This document shows positions 44,079 through 52,543 of a DNA stretch of 64,000 nt, piece after piece. Made by a program: the position numbers and the translations under genes. This DNA comes from an uncultured Acidimicrobiaceae bacterium (lineage in GTDB: Bacteria; Actinomycetota; Acidimicrobiia; Spongiisociales; UBA5794): the NCBI GenBank assembly GCA_947259365.1, contig CAMYMC010000017.1, positions 69,083 to 133,082 on the forward strand, written 5' to 3'. Within the stretch, counting starts at the first letter, position 1. Each line of letters starts with the position of its first letter. The notes under the pieces were generated by a model, which was not told the DNA's origin, did not search any database, and was given only the letters and a program-made list of their open reading frames with translations.

Positions 44079-45278
44079 GTGCGGGTTCTGACATTTGCGT
44101 TCTCCTGCAGGCCCGGATGGGGCTCCGAACCGGGCGCAGGATGGGGCCTCGTCAGCGCAACGGCTGAATTCGCGCACTGCACGGTGCTCACCGCACCCAT
44201 TGACCACGGTCTCATGACGACCCACCTCGAGGAGCACGGACCGTCATCTATCGAGCCAGTCTGTATTCCTCAACCCGAGCTGCCGAGTGCCCTGCGAAAG
44301 AGTCGCGTGGCGCAGTACATCGAGTACTACGGCTGGCTCCGCAGAGCTCGCCGCGTAGCTGAAGAGCTCGTGCAGAGACGAGCGTACGATCTCGTCCATC
44401 ACGCCACGTTCTCCGTCTACTGGCTCCCGACACCCGCCACGGACCTGGGCCTACCCTCGGTTTGGGGACCCGTCGGCGGGGCCGTGACGACGCCACGCGA
44501 GCTGAGGTCGTTTCTCGGCGTGTCGGGTCTGCCGGAGGAATGGAGCGATCTCGTCTCCGTGTCCGCGCTCGAGAGGCTCCCGGCCACCAGGCGGTCCTGG
44601 CGGAAGTCAACGGCCATCATCGCCCAGAACGAGGAAACGGCGCACCGCATTGCGACCACCGGTCGGAGGGCGCACGTCATCAACCATGCGTTGTTTGTGG
44701 ACTTCCCGGTTGTGGCACCTGAGCCTGCGGGGGAAGCGCTCCTATGGATCGGCGCGATCGAAGCACGCAAGGGTCTTCCGCTCGCTTTGCGCGCGCTTGC
44801 GCAGACGCGACCCGACGTTCGCATGGACATCATCGGCGACGGACCTCTGCGACCGCGAGCGGAGCGTCTCGCCTCCCGGCTGGGTCTGGAGGGCCGAACC
44901 AGGTTCTTGGGAAGAATCGCACGCGAGGAAGCGCTCCGACACGTGTCCAGCGCCACAGCTTGTGTCTTCACCGGCTTACGCGAAGAAGGGGGTCTCGCAC
45001 TCGGCGAGGCGATGCGGCTTGGTTCACCGGTGGTTGTACTCGACCACGGCGGTGCCGGTTCGATTGCGCGCACTGCGGTGGACCCGTCGCGCGTGAGTCT
45101 GATAAGGCCCTCGCAAGCGCAGACCACCGTTCTCGAACTCGCCGCGGCGATGGAGGCGTTCCACGACTCCCCGCCTCGATCCAGGCGCTCGCAGATCGAC
45201 ACCGCCGGCGCCAAGGCACAGCTCTACGAGGTCTTTCAGGAGACGGCCGGCTCAAGAGGTGAGGAAGATGCCGGTTAG
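44079..45278 (+). CDS. Glycosyltransferase family 4
   Basis: A 399-residue GT-B enzyme. Start taken at the GTG of VRVLTFAFSCRPGWGSEPGAGWGL, where the Gly-rich acceptor-domain loop begins; the frame is open upstream but that sequence is not family-like. The donor domain shows ALLWIGAIEARKGLPLALRALA, IIGDGPLRPRAERLASRLGL and VFTGLREEGGLALGEAMRLGSPVVVLD. Lies 91 bases after the previous glycosyltransferase, same strand. Acceptor and donor sugars are not predictable. Confidence 0.85.
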   Translation: MRVLTFAFSCRPGWGSEPGAGWGLVSATAEFAHCTVLTAPIDHGLMTTHLEEHGPSSIEPVCIPQPELPSALRKSRVAQYIEYYGWLRRARRVAEELVQRRAYDLVHHATFSVYWLPTPATDLGLPSVWGPVGGAVTTPRELRSFLGVSGLPEEWSDLVSVSALERLPATRRSWRKSTAIIAQNEETAHRIATTGRRAHVINHALFVDFPVVAPEPAGEALLWIGAIEARKGLPLALRALAQTRPDVRMDIIGDGPLRPRAERLASRLGLEGRTRFLGRIAREEALRHVSSATACVFTGLREEGGLALGEAMRLGSPVVVLDHGGAGSIARTAVDPSRVSLIRPSQAQTTVLELAAAMEAFHDSPPRSRRSQIDTAGAKAQLYEVFQETAGSRGEEDAG

Positions 45279-45335
45279 TACAATCGAATTCGCTGGAAAG
45301 ACGGCTGCATCGGGTGGATCGGAGGGCTGAGCACA

Positions 45336-47000
45336 TTGCTCCTCGACGCGTCTGAGATCGCGCACGACACCATCCTTCAGACGGACCTTTGCATCGTGGG
45401 GGCCGGCGCGAGCGGAATCTCGTTCGCCCGGGAGTTCATCGGAGCACCGCTCGACGTGTGCCTGATCGAGGGCGGCGGTCTCACGGAGGAACGTACGAGC
45501 CAGTCCCTGAATCGAGGTTTCCTCGACGGCCTCCCCTACCACGATCTCGATGAGGCCCGGTGGAGGGTGTTCGGAGGGAGTACAGGCAGATGGGCGGGAT
45601 GGTGCCGCCCTCTCGACCCAATCGACTTCGAGGAACGGCCTTGGGTTCCGCTGAGTGGATGGCCCTTCGACCTGGAAGACCTAGAGCCGTATTACCGGAA
45701 GGCGCAGGAGCTCGTCCAGATCCCCACCTATGCATACGAGCCTGATGGGTGGGGGAGCGCTGTACCGCAGCTCTACCGGCCGCCCTTTTCGGGTGGACCG
45801 ATAGAGACGGCTGTGTGGCAGGGCAGCCCCCCGACGAAGTTCGGCGCCGTCTACGTAGAGGAGCTGACACGAGCTCCCAACATCAAGACAATCCTCCACG
45901 GCAACGCGATCGAGCTCGAAGCAGAGCCGGAGAGCTCCCGAGTGTCCGGATTGCGCGTGTCATCTCTCGCCGGACGGACATTCAAAGTGATGGCCCGGAC
46001 GTACGTTCTGACGTGCGGAGCAATCGACACGACACGCCTCCTGCTCGGGTCAAACTCGACAAGATCGGCCGGATTGGGCAACGAGCATGACAACGTTGGC
46101 CGCTACTTCATGGAGCATCCTCACGTCACCGTTGGACGACTGGTCGTTGACCGCCGCGCGTCGAGGTCTGAGGTGCCGGCGGTTGACCGAGGATTCGCTG
46201 GTGCTCGCGAACGGCTGAACCTCCAGCGGCCCTCTCACGGTATAAAGTGCGCGTTCAAGCTGACGGACCACGTTCAGCGCGCCGAGGGTCTCCTCAACTT
46301 CTCCGCTCACCTCAATACGCTTACCCCCGGCGGTGTTCGGGACTCGGACGGCTACAAGGCCTTGAAGCTCATCGTGACGAATCTACGCTCGATGCGTCGG
46401 TTGGCGTCCCAGGTGCGGAATCGGGCCTTGCCAGCTGGCGTCGCGAGACAGATTGGGATGGTGCTCAAGGAGTCCCCCTCACTCACCCGTGCGATCTACC
46501 ACGAGATAGCGAAACGTCCGACTGAACTGGCGATCTATGCGCAGGCAGAGCAGTCGCCGAATCGGGCGAGTCGGGTAAGGCTTGCGGACCAGCGCGATGC
46601 TGTGGGCGTGCCGCTCGCTCGGCTGGACTGGAGGATGACGCAACTGGACAAGATCTCCATCCGTCGATCGTTGGAGCTCCTCGGCGACCACCTGGCGCAA
46701 ACAGGCATAGGACGCGTTGAACCTGCCGAGTGGCTCACGTTGGACGATGAGAGCTGGGGCCCCGACCTCATTGGGGGCATGCACCATCTCGGGACGGCCC
46801 GCATGAGTGCCAGCGCCCGTGACGGGGTCGTGGATGCCACGGGCCGACTCCACAGCATCGACAACGTCTACGTCGCCGACGGATCGGTCCTTCCCACGGG
46901 TGGCTTCTCGAACCCGGCCCTGACGATCGTCGCCGTAGCATTGAAGATTGCCGGCCACGTGCGTAACCGGCTCATCCACCGGTTGCCTCCGGTTATCTGA
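45336..47000 (+). CDS. GMC-family FAD oxidoreductase
   Basis: A 554-residue flavoprotein. The ADP-binding loop DLCIVGAGASGISFARE is at residues about 17-33; WRVFGGSTGRWAGWCRPL is the GMC flavin-contact region; and the C-terminal active-site block contains GGMHHLGTARM and VYVADGSVLPTGGFSNPALT, with the His and Asn expected in the family. GMC enzymes oxidise alcohols or sugars (glucose, choline, pyranose). In an exopolysaccharide cluster it may oxidise a lipid-linked or nucleotide sugar, a tentative idea based only on context. TTG start with GGAGGG upstream. Confidence 0.87.
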   Translation: MLLDASEIAHDTILQTDLCIVGAGASGISFAREFIGAPLDVCLIEGGGLTEERTSQSLNRGFLDGLPYHDLDEARWRVFGGSTGRWAGWCRPLDPIDFEERPWVPLSGWPFDLEDLEPYYRKAQELVQIPTYAYEPDGWGSAVPQLYRPPFSGGPIETAVWQGSPPTKFGAVYVEELTRAPNIKTILHGNAIELEAEPESSRVSGLRVSSLAGRTFKVMARTYVLTCGAIDTTRLLLGSNSTRSAGLGNEHDNVGRYFMEHPHVTVGRLVVDRRASRSEVPAVDRGFAGARERLNLQRPSHGIKCAFKLTDHVQRAEGLLNFSAHLNTLTPGGVRDSDGYKALKLIVTNLRSMRRLASQVRNRALPAGVARQIGMVLKESPSLTRAIYHEIAKRPTELAIYAQAEQSPNRASRVRLADQRDAVGVPLARLDWRMTQLDKISIRRSLELLGDHLAQTGIGRVEPAEWLTLDDESWGPDLIGGMHHLGTARMSASARDGVVDATGRLHSIDNVYVADGSVLPTGGFSNPALTIVAVALKIAGHVRNRLIHRLPPVI

Positions 47001-47363
47001 TGAACCCACCGTGCCACAGTCGTGTGGGCGGACAGACCGAACACCATGCCATCGATTACCCGATAAAGCATCAAAAGGAAGGGTCGCAGGCCGATAAGAG
47101 GGATCAGTGCTCCGCCCGTCAGTGCGGTCGATTGGCGGTTCGTCGGCGAGAGGAATGACGCTGTGCCACGGATGATTACTCATCCCTCGAGCGGGTACTC
47201 GCTGGCGGGGGGTGACGAAGACTCGTCGATCCGAGGTTGGAAAAGTACCCTCCGTAGTGGTAGAACACAGAGGGTACTATTCCCACGCAGAGTAGGCTCT
47301 TCTACTAAGGTATCCACTACGGGGAACCTTGGGCTAGGCATCAGGGCAAGGGGGTAGGTCAGT
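47001..47363. promoter_or_regulatory. Long structured leader/intergenic region before ugd
   Basis: A 363-base spacer without a convincing gene; an in-frame 64-codon ORF inside it has no family likeness. From 47239 it holds a near-perfect inverted repeat (47239-47252 with 47270-47283, 13 of 14 pairs, 17-base loop) whose loop and arm junction, CCGTAGTGG at 47252-47260, is the exact complement of CCACTACGG at 47314-47322. A smaller AGTAG/CTACT hairpin lies between. The pattern is pseudoknot-like. The stretch is also visibly less G+C-rich than its surroundings. Confidence 0.55.
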
Positions 47364-48740
47364 ATGAAAGCGAACCGGGTGGCCGTCGTGGGGAGCGGCT
47401 ACGTCGGCACCGTCGTGGCCGCCTGCCTCGGCAGCGTCGGCCACGAGGTCATCGGTGTCGAAAACGACGCCGAGAAGCTGGGAAGGCTCCAGACAGGCAG
47501 CGCGCCGTTCTACGAGCCCGGCCTGGATGAAGTCATCGCAAAAGCGATGGAAACCGGCCAGCTCGTGTTCACAGACGACATGTCACTCGCGATGGACCGG
47601 TCGGATGTTGTGTTTCTCTGCGTCGGCACACCATCCGGAGGGAATGGCCATCCCGAATTGGACGGGGTCGCCGCTGCAGTTCGAGCCATCGGGGCCAGTC
47701 TCCGACACAGCCACGTCCTCGTGACCAAGAGCACCGTTCCTATTGGGAGCGGGATGTGGCTGGAGCAACTCCTGGAGGATGCGCTGCCGAACGGCGGTTC
47801 GGACACGCCGCTCTTCTCAGTGGTGTCCAATCCGGAGTTCCTTCGTGAAGGCAGTGCGATCGAAGACTTCCTACATCCAGATCGCATCGTGCTGGGGAGC
47901 GGCGACCAGAGCGCGATCGCGATAGCTGAAGACGTGTACAGGCCAATCCTTGACCAATCCTTCGATGGCGGAGATCCCGAGCATCGCCCCGTGATCATCC
48001 GGACGGGCCTCGAGACCGCGGAGACGATCAAGTACGCGGCCAACGCCTTTCTCGCCTCCAAGATCAGCTTCATCAACGAGATCGCGCAGATCTGCGAGCG
48101 CGTTGGTGCTGACGTCACCGTCGTCGCCGATGCGATCGGGTTGGACAGCCGGATCGGGAGGGACTTCCTGAACGCCGGTGTCGGATGGGGTGGCTCGTGC
48201 TTCTCCAAGGACTTGGGTGCACTGTCCGCCATGGCCAAAGACTATGGGGTTGCTCCCCGCATGCTCGATGCGGTTGCCGCGGTCAACAAGAGCCAGCGGT
48301 TCGTCTTGGTGGAGAAACTCCAGGCCAGGCTGAAGTCGCTTCGGGGCCGGCGGGTGGCACTACTCGGTCTCGCCTTCAAGCCTGGTACGGACGATCTCCG
48401 AGACGCACCATCGCTGGAAATCGCCGAGCGACTCCACGAGTTGGGTGCGTCCGTCGTCGCATACGACCCGGTCGTCAAGGACCTGCCTGAGGATCTGCGC
48501 CTCCGGAGGGCCTCTGACCCCTACCTGGCTGCCGAGAGGGCGGATGCCCTCATTCTCGTAACCGACTGGCCAGAGTTCGCCGAACTCAACTTTGAGAGAC
48601 TGGCGACCGCGATGCGCGGTTCGATCGTGCTCGATGGCAGGAACATGCTTCCGGTCGACGCCGTGACGAAGGCTGGTCTCACCTACGAAGGCGTGGGCCG
48701 TGGCGACATCGGACCTCTCCGCGATCGCGGCCCCGGTTGA
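47364..48740 (+). CDS. ugd: UDP-glucose 6-dehydrogenase
   Basis: A 458-residue enzyme that oxidises UDP-glucose to UDP-glucuronate with two NAD+. The Rossmann loop is VAVVGSGYVGTVVAACL, the central region SNPEFLREGSAIEDFLHPDRIV is conserved, and the catalytic Cys is in GVGWGGSCFSKDLGAL. The third domain has LLGLAFKPGTDDLRDAPSLEIAERL. Full length. It supplies glucuronate for the exopolysaccharide and for the ArnA-like decarboxylase. The ATG is preceded by a G-rich stretch and by the structured leader. Confidence 0.96.
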   Translation: MKANRVAVVGSGYVGTVVAACLGSVGHEVIGVENDAEKLGRLQTGSAPFYEPGLDEVIAKAMETGQLVFTDDMSLAMDRSDVVFLCVGTPSGGNGHPELDGVAAAVRAIGASLRHSHVLVTKSTVPIGSGMWLEQLLEDALPNGGSDTPLFSVVSNPEFLREGSAIEDFLHPDRIVLGSGDQSAIAIAEDVYRPILDQSFDGGDPEHRPVIIRTGLETAETIKYAANAFLASKISFINEIAQICERVGADVTVVADAIGLDSRIGRDFLNAGVGWGGSCFSKDLGALSAMAKDYGVAPRMLDAVAAVNKSQRFVLVEKLQARLKSLRGRRVALLGLAFKPGTDDLRDAPSLEIAERLHELGASVVAYDPVVKDLPEDLRLRRASDPYLAAERADALILVTDWPEFAELNFERLATAMRGSIVLDGRNMLPVDAVTKAGLTYEGVGRGDIGPLRDRGPG

Positions 48741-48796
48741 AGCTCCGAGAAGGCGCGTAACGCGGCGGGAAGCGAAGGTGACCGTGCCGGCCCGGG

Positions 48797-50611
48797 TCAG
48801 GAAGTGTGGCCGAGAACGTCCGCCATCGACCCCTCCGACGCCGTCATGTCGGCGCGAAGCGGCGCGAGGTTGTAGATGTAGCCGACTGCCCGCGTTCCGA
48901 GGAGTTCGAGCCGGCCGCTGAGTTGTTGGAGGTCCGCCGCGTGGCCTCCGTGCGGAACGACGATGAGAGCACCGTCAACGAGTCCGACCACGGCGCTGGC
49001 GTACGCGACCTGAAGGAGCGGCGGCGTGTCGAGCAGGACGAAATCGTATGACTCGCTGACCCGATGTAGGAATTCACGCGTCTCCGGAAGGCTGAAGAAC
49101 TCAGGCGCGTTGCTCCTCCGCATTCCCCGGGCCAGGAGGTGGAGCCCCGAGCCGTCCGAACTCCCCTCAACGGCTACGACAGACTCGGAAAGCGGCAGCC
49201 CCTCCAGCACAACCTCAGTGAAGCCGCGCTCGGGCCGCGCATCGGGTGCAAGGAGTTGGGTGGCAAGTTGGTTTCCGAAGTCGGCATCGATCAGGAGCAC
49301 CCGCTTGCCCGTGCGGGCCACGGCAAGGGCGGTGTTCACCGCGACCACGGTCTTGCCCTCCGCCACCTTCGCAGAGGTTATTGCGATCGACGTTCCGCCT
49401 CCCCCGCCTGGTGCGACGCGGTTGTTTCCGGCGACACGCGCCGACTGAAGAGCGGAAGCAGCAAACCGGAAGGCTTCGGCCGAAGCCGATCGGGGCGCCG
49501 TCCGCACCGGCACAGGTGACCTCACGCCCTCTTGCCGGAAGGAGGGGACCTCTGCGATCAGCGGCGACCCGAGGACGAGTGCCGGCTCGCCCCGGTCGTC
49601 GAAGCGACGCCGTCGGAGGGCGAGGGAATAGGCACCGATCACGCCCAGGACCGCACCGATAATCGCTCCGAGCGCCGTAGTCTGTGCCGTGTTGGACACC
49701 CGGACGGCTTCCTCCGCCGTCGTGCTGATGCGTACGCCGGTGCCGAGCAGCTCACCGTCGAGCCGGATTCCGTCTCGCCTCGCCTCGAGGTCGTCGATGC
49801 GATTGATGAGTTGTGTTTGGCGGAGAAGCAGCTCTGCTAGCTCAGCGTCGGTTGCCTCGAGCGCGCGCACCGAGTTGACGGCGTCGAGGATCAGCGTGAT
49901 GTCATCGATTTCATCCCGGAGGGCCGTCCGCGCCTCGGGCGTCGTCGCTGCGAGCAGGCGGGTTTGGAGGCTGGTGAGCCTTGCACGTAGCGCGTCCAGG
50001 TCTCCAAGTAGCGCGTCCTCGCCCGGGTCGGTCGTTCCAGTGATCTCGTTGATCCGCGCCCTCACCTCGGTCGACTGCCGATTCAACTCGTCGATCGACT
50101 CGTCGAGAACGGTGATCGAAGAGGCAAAAGTCGCACTCGCCTGCGATCGCAGCAAGGTCTCGTAACTCTCGATGAAGCTGTTTGCCCCGAGAATGGCCTG
50201 GTCGCGGGTCACCGCGATGACGGTGATGTTGATGAGGGCCGTGCCCTCCCCCTTCGTGTCGACATCGACTGAGTCCAGAAGGTCCTCGGTCGAAACCGGG
50301 GGGGCCACCCCTTTCTCGTTCATGAGATCGGCGGCGCGCCTTGCCACCTCGGACGAGCGCATAACCTCCACCTGGTCGGCGACGTAGTCTTCCGTCCGCT
50401 GGCGCGGAGCGGCCTCGAACAGGATGGAGGCTCGTGGGTCCTCGACGATGATCGACGCGGTCGCTGTGTAGCGTTCCGATTCGACTCCGATGGCAAAGAG
50501 CCACGCGAGGAATCCGAACATGGCGGTCGCGACCACCACGAGGCCGCGGTATCGCCAGGCCGCACCCAAGACGGTGGGCTCGAGAGTTCCCGTCGGTTCA
50601 ATCGCTCGCAC
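48797..50611 (-). CDS. Chain-length determinant / BY-kinase-like ATPase (Wzc/CpsD fusion)
   Basis: A 604-residue inner-membrane protein controlling polysaccharide length and export. N-terminal Wzz domain: TM helix (LVVVATAMFGFLAWLFAIGV), periplasmic coiled coil, second TM helix (ALGAIIGAVLGVIGAYSLAL) followed by the cytoplasmic ATPase (ITSAKVAEGKTVVAVNTALA as Walker A, VLLIDADFGNQLA as Walker A', FVLLDTPPLL as Walker B). The C-terminus ends LRADMTASEGSMADVLGHTS without the tyrosine cluster that is autophosphorylated in classical BY-kinases. So it is a Wzc-like ATPase of uncertain kinase activity. GTG start; a 215-base spacer with nothing recognisable separates it from the sugar transferase. 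Confidence 0.87.
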   Translation of the reverse strand: MRAIEPTGTLEPTVLGAAWRYRGLVVVATAMFGFLAWLFAIGVESERYTATASIIVEDPRASILFEAAPRQRTEDYVADQVEVMRSSEVARRAADLMNEKGVAPPVSTEDLLDSVDVDTKGEGTALINITVIAVTRDQAILGANSFIESYETLLRSQASATFASSITVLDESIDELNRQSTEVRARINEITGTTDPGEDALLGDLDALRARLTSLQTRLLAATTPEARTALRDEIDDITLILDAVNSVRALEATDAELAELLLRQTQLINRIDDLEARRDGIRLDGELLGTGVRISTTAEEAVRVSNTAQTTALGAIIGAVLGVIGAYSLALRRRRFDDRGEPALVLGSPLIAEVPSFRQEGVRSPVPVRTAPRSASAEAFRFAASALQSARVAGNNRVAPGGGGGTSIAITSAKVAEGKTVVAVNTALAVARTGKRVLLIDADFGNQLATQLLAPDARPERGFTEVVLEGLPLSESVVAVEGSSDGSGLHLLARGMRRSNAPEFFSLPETREFLHRVSESYDFVLLDTPPLLQVAYASAVVGLVDGALIVVPHGGHAADLQQLSGRLELLGTRAVGYIYNLAPLRADMTASEGSMADVLGHTS

Positions 50612-50826
50612 GTTTTGCCCTCAGCGGTGTTCCAGCACGGTACTGCGACGCATCATCTTCAGCGAGCGAACGACCCGAGGGGTCAACCGGCCGCATCGTA
50701 CCGAGCTTCGGGGTAGCGACAGGGCGGAGCGACACTGAAAACCGCCGCGTCGCGGGTGACTGCGGCCGCCGAGTCCTTCTTGTCGCGCCGCAAGGGCCAG
50801 AAGCGAAACATCGACCGGTGTTGCAT

Positions 50827-51516
50827 TCAGAAGCCGCGCCGCATGCCGAGGACAGCTGGGATCGTCAGGATGAGGATCTTGAAATCCTGCATGAACGAGA
50901 CGCTCCGGACGTACTCGATGTCGAGCTCCGTTGCCTCGTGCAGGGGCACGTCGCCCCGAGCTGAGACCTGCCAGAGGCCGGAGATACCCGGCTTGACCGA
51001 GTGCCGCTCGTGCTGCCAAGGTTCGTACCCGTCGACGATGGTCATGATTTCGGGCCGCGGACCGACGAGGCTCATGTGCCCGAACGCGACGTTCCACAGC
51101 TGCGGGATCTCATCGAGGCTCCAACGCCTGAGGAACCGTCCAAGGCGCGTGATGCGCGGGTCGTCTCGCGTCTTGTGCGACAGACGGCGGTCATTCATGG
51201 TGATTGGCATACTCATCGAGCGACGATCCGGGACCATGGTGCGGAACTTGTACATGCGGAACGCGCGACCGCCGCGTCCAACTCGCTGTTGAACGAACAG
51301 TGCCGGTCTGCCCATCGTCGACCATATTGCGACGGAGATACCCACTGCCAAAGGCACAGTGACCACCGATAGTGCAACACCGACGAGGCGATCGATGACG
51401 GGCTTGCCGAACAGGACATAGACAGTGCGCGGGGCAGATGCTGTCGTAACTGCCTGCAGATTCCCGTCGCGTGACGCGCTCGCGATGTGAGCGGTCGCCT
51501 GCTCGTGAGCGTCCAT
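50827..51516 (-). CDS. Polyprenyl-phosphate sugar-1-phosphate transferase (initiating enzyme)
   Basis: A 229-residue protein of the bacterial sugar transferase family (WcaJ/WbaP/ExoY type, without the N-terminal five-TM extension). One TM helix (LVGVALSVVTVPLAVGISVAIW) precedes the catalytic domain with VQQRVGRGGRAFRMYKFRTM, LGRFLRRWSLDEIPQLWNV and MSLVGPRPEI, the family hallmark. It would transfer a sugar-1-phosphate from UDP to undecaprenyl phosphate, starting the repeat unit. The ATG chosen (MDAHEQATAH) has a G-rich upstream stretch; the longer frame starts in unrelated sequence. Confidence 0.9.
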   Translation of the reverse strand: MDAHEQATAHIASASRDGNLQAVTTASAPRTVYVLFGKPVIDRLVGVALSVVTVPLAVGISVAIWSTMGRPALFVQQRVGRGGRAFRMYKFRTMVPDRRSMSMPITMNDRRLSHKTRDDPRITRLGRFLRRWSLDEIPQLWNVAFGHMSLVGPRPEIMTIVDGYEPWQHERHSVKPGISGLWQVSARGDVPLHEATELDIEYVRSVSFMQDFKILILTIPAVLGMRRGF

Positions 51517-51685
51517 CCTGCCCCCCACCGGTCGTCTAGCCCTGGTGCCGATCCCCCGGATCGGACCGCCGAAGTGTACACACGGGTCCGCTCGTGACCA
51601 TGATGCACAGCCAACATTGCACTGAGTTGCACTCGGGCAAAGCTCGGATCGGGTCAGTGATGGCGCACTGTGGGCTGACGCGTAC

Positions 51686-52445
51686 TCACCCGCTGCGAGA
51701 ACCTCCACGGGCGCGCCGGCGCAGCTGCGTTGTGACGACCTGATAGCCAGCGAGCATCAGGTACGCGGGGTTGTTCCAGATGTACCGCTTCCAGAGTCGG
51801 CGCGGCTCATGAACCAGGCGATACAGCCACTCGAGCCCTGATCGCTGCATCCAACCCGGCGCTTGCTTTTTCGTGCCTGCCAGGAAATCGAAGGCAGCCC
51901 CGACGCCGATCAATGCGACGCCTGGCAACCGGTCACGAACACGGTGCATCCAGAGCTCTTGTTTGGGCATGCCGAGTCCGACCCACACGATGTCGGCCTT
52001 GCTCGCACGGATTGCAGCAACGTCCACGTCCTCTTCAGCTGTGGTGAGCGGGCGGAACGGGGGCGCCTTCGCGCCGACGACCACGGCAGCCGGTGCAACT
52101 TCGAGGATGCGTCTCCGAATCGCCTCGAGTACTTCGGGTGAGCTCCCGTACAAGTAGTGTCGCCACCGGGAGTGGTCTGATGCCTCGAGGACTCGCAACA
52201 TCAGCTCTGGTCCGTAAACCCGCTCCTGGTTGGGTCGCACCGTTCGCCGAAGGCACCACACAACGGGGACGCCGTCCGGCGTGACGATGTCAGCATCATG
52301 AAGCGCTGATCACCGAGTGGACATTGCAGACCGCGACCACGGTCGCCCGATCCCGACGCCGCTGGGAGAGCGAGGCCAGCACCTCGTCGTAGGAGGTCAT
52401 CGAGATGGGCGTGCCCACGACGGAGGCTCTCGGAGGGAAGCTCAA
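51686..52445 (-). pseudogene. WecG/TagA/CpsF glycosyltransferase, broken by a short deletion
   Basis: The C-terminal 75% is intact in frame (from ADIVTPDGVPVVWCLRR through VRPNQERVYGPELMLRVL and IVWVGLGMPKQELWMH, the family signature, to the Arg-rich end). The N-terminal 50 residues (VVGTPISMTSYDEVLASLSQ ... VVAVCNVHSV) lie in another frame, ending at a stop at 52296-52298. The two join at about 52300-52313: after VHSV only seven bases separate the two frames where the family has roughly 12 residues. That implies a deletion near 29 bases, not a single-base error. The gene likely cannot make a full WecG, which adds ManNAc-type sugars to the lipid carrier. The start is uncertain (TTG at 52445 is the best candidate). 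Confidence 0.78.
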
Positions 52446-52543
52446 GAGGTCACCGGGCGCTCAACGGTCGGGAGCCGGGTCGACCCAGCGCTGCCACGAT
52501 CTCGGGGGCATGACCACGGAGCCGAGCGCACGCGGGGCCTGGG

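Noticed and set aside
47163-47357. 64-codon open frame before ugd
   Set aside because: No family likeness, no ribosome site, and it lies across the structured leader; treated as non-coding.
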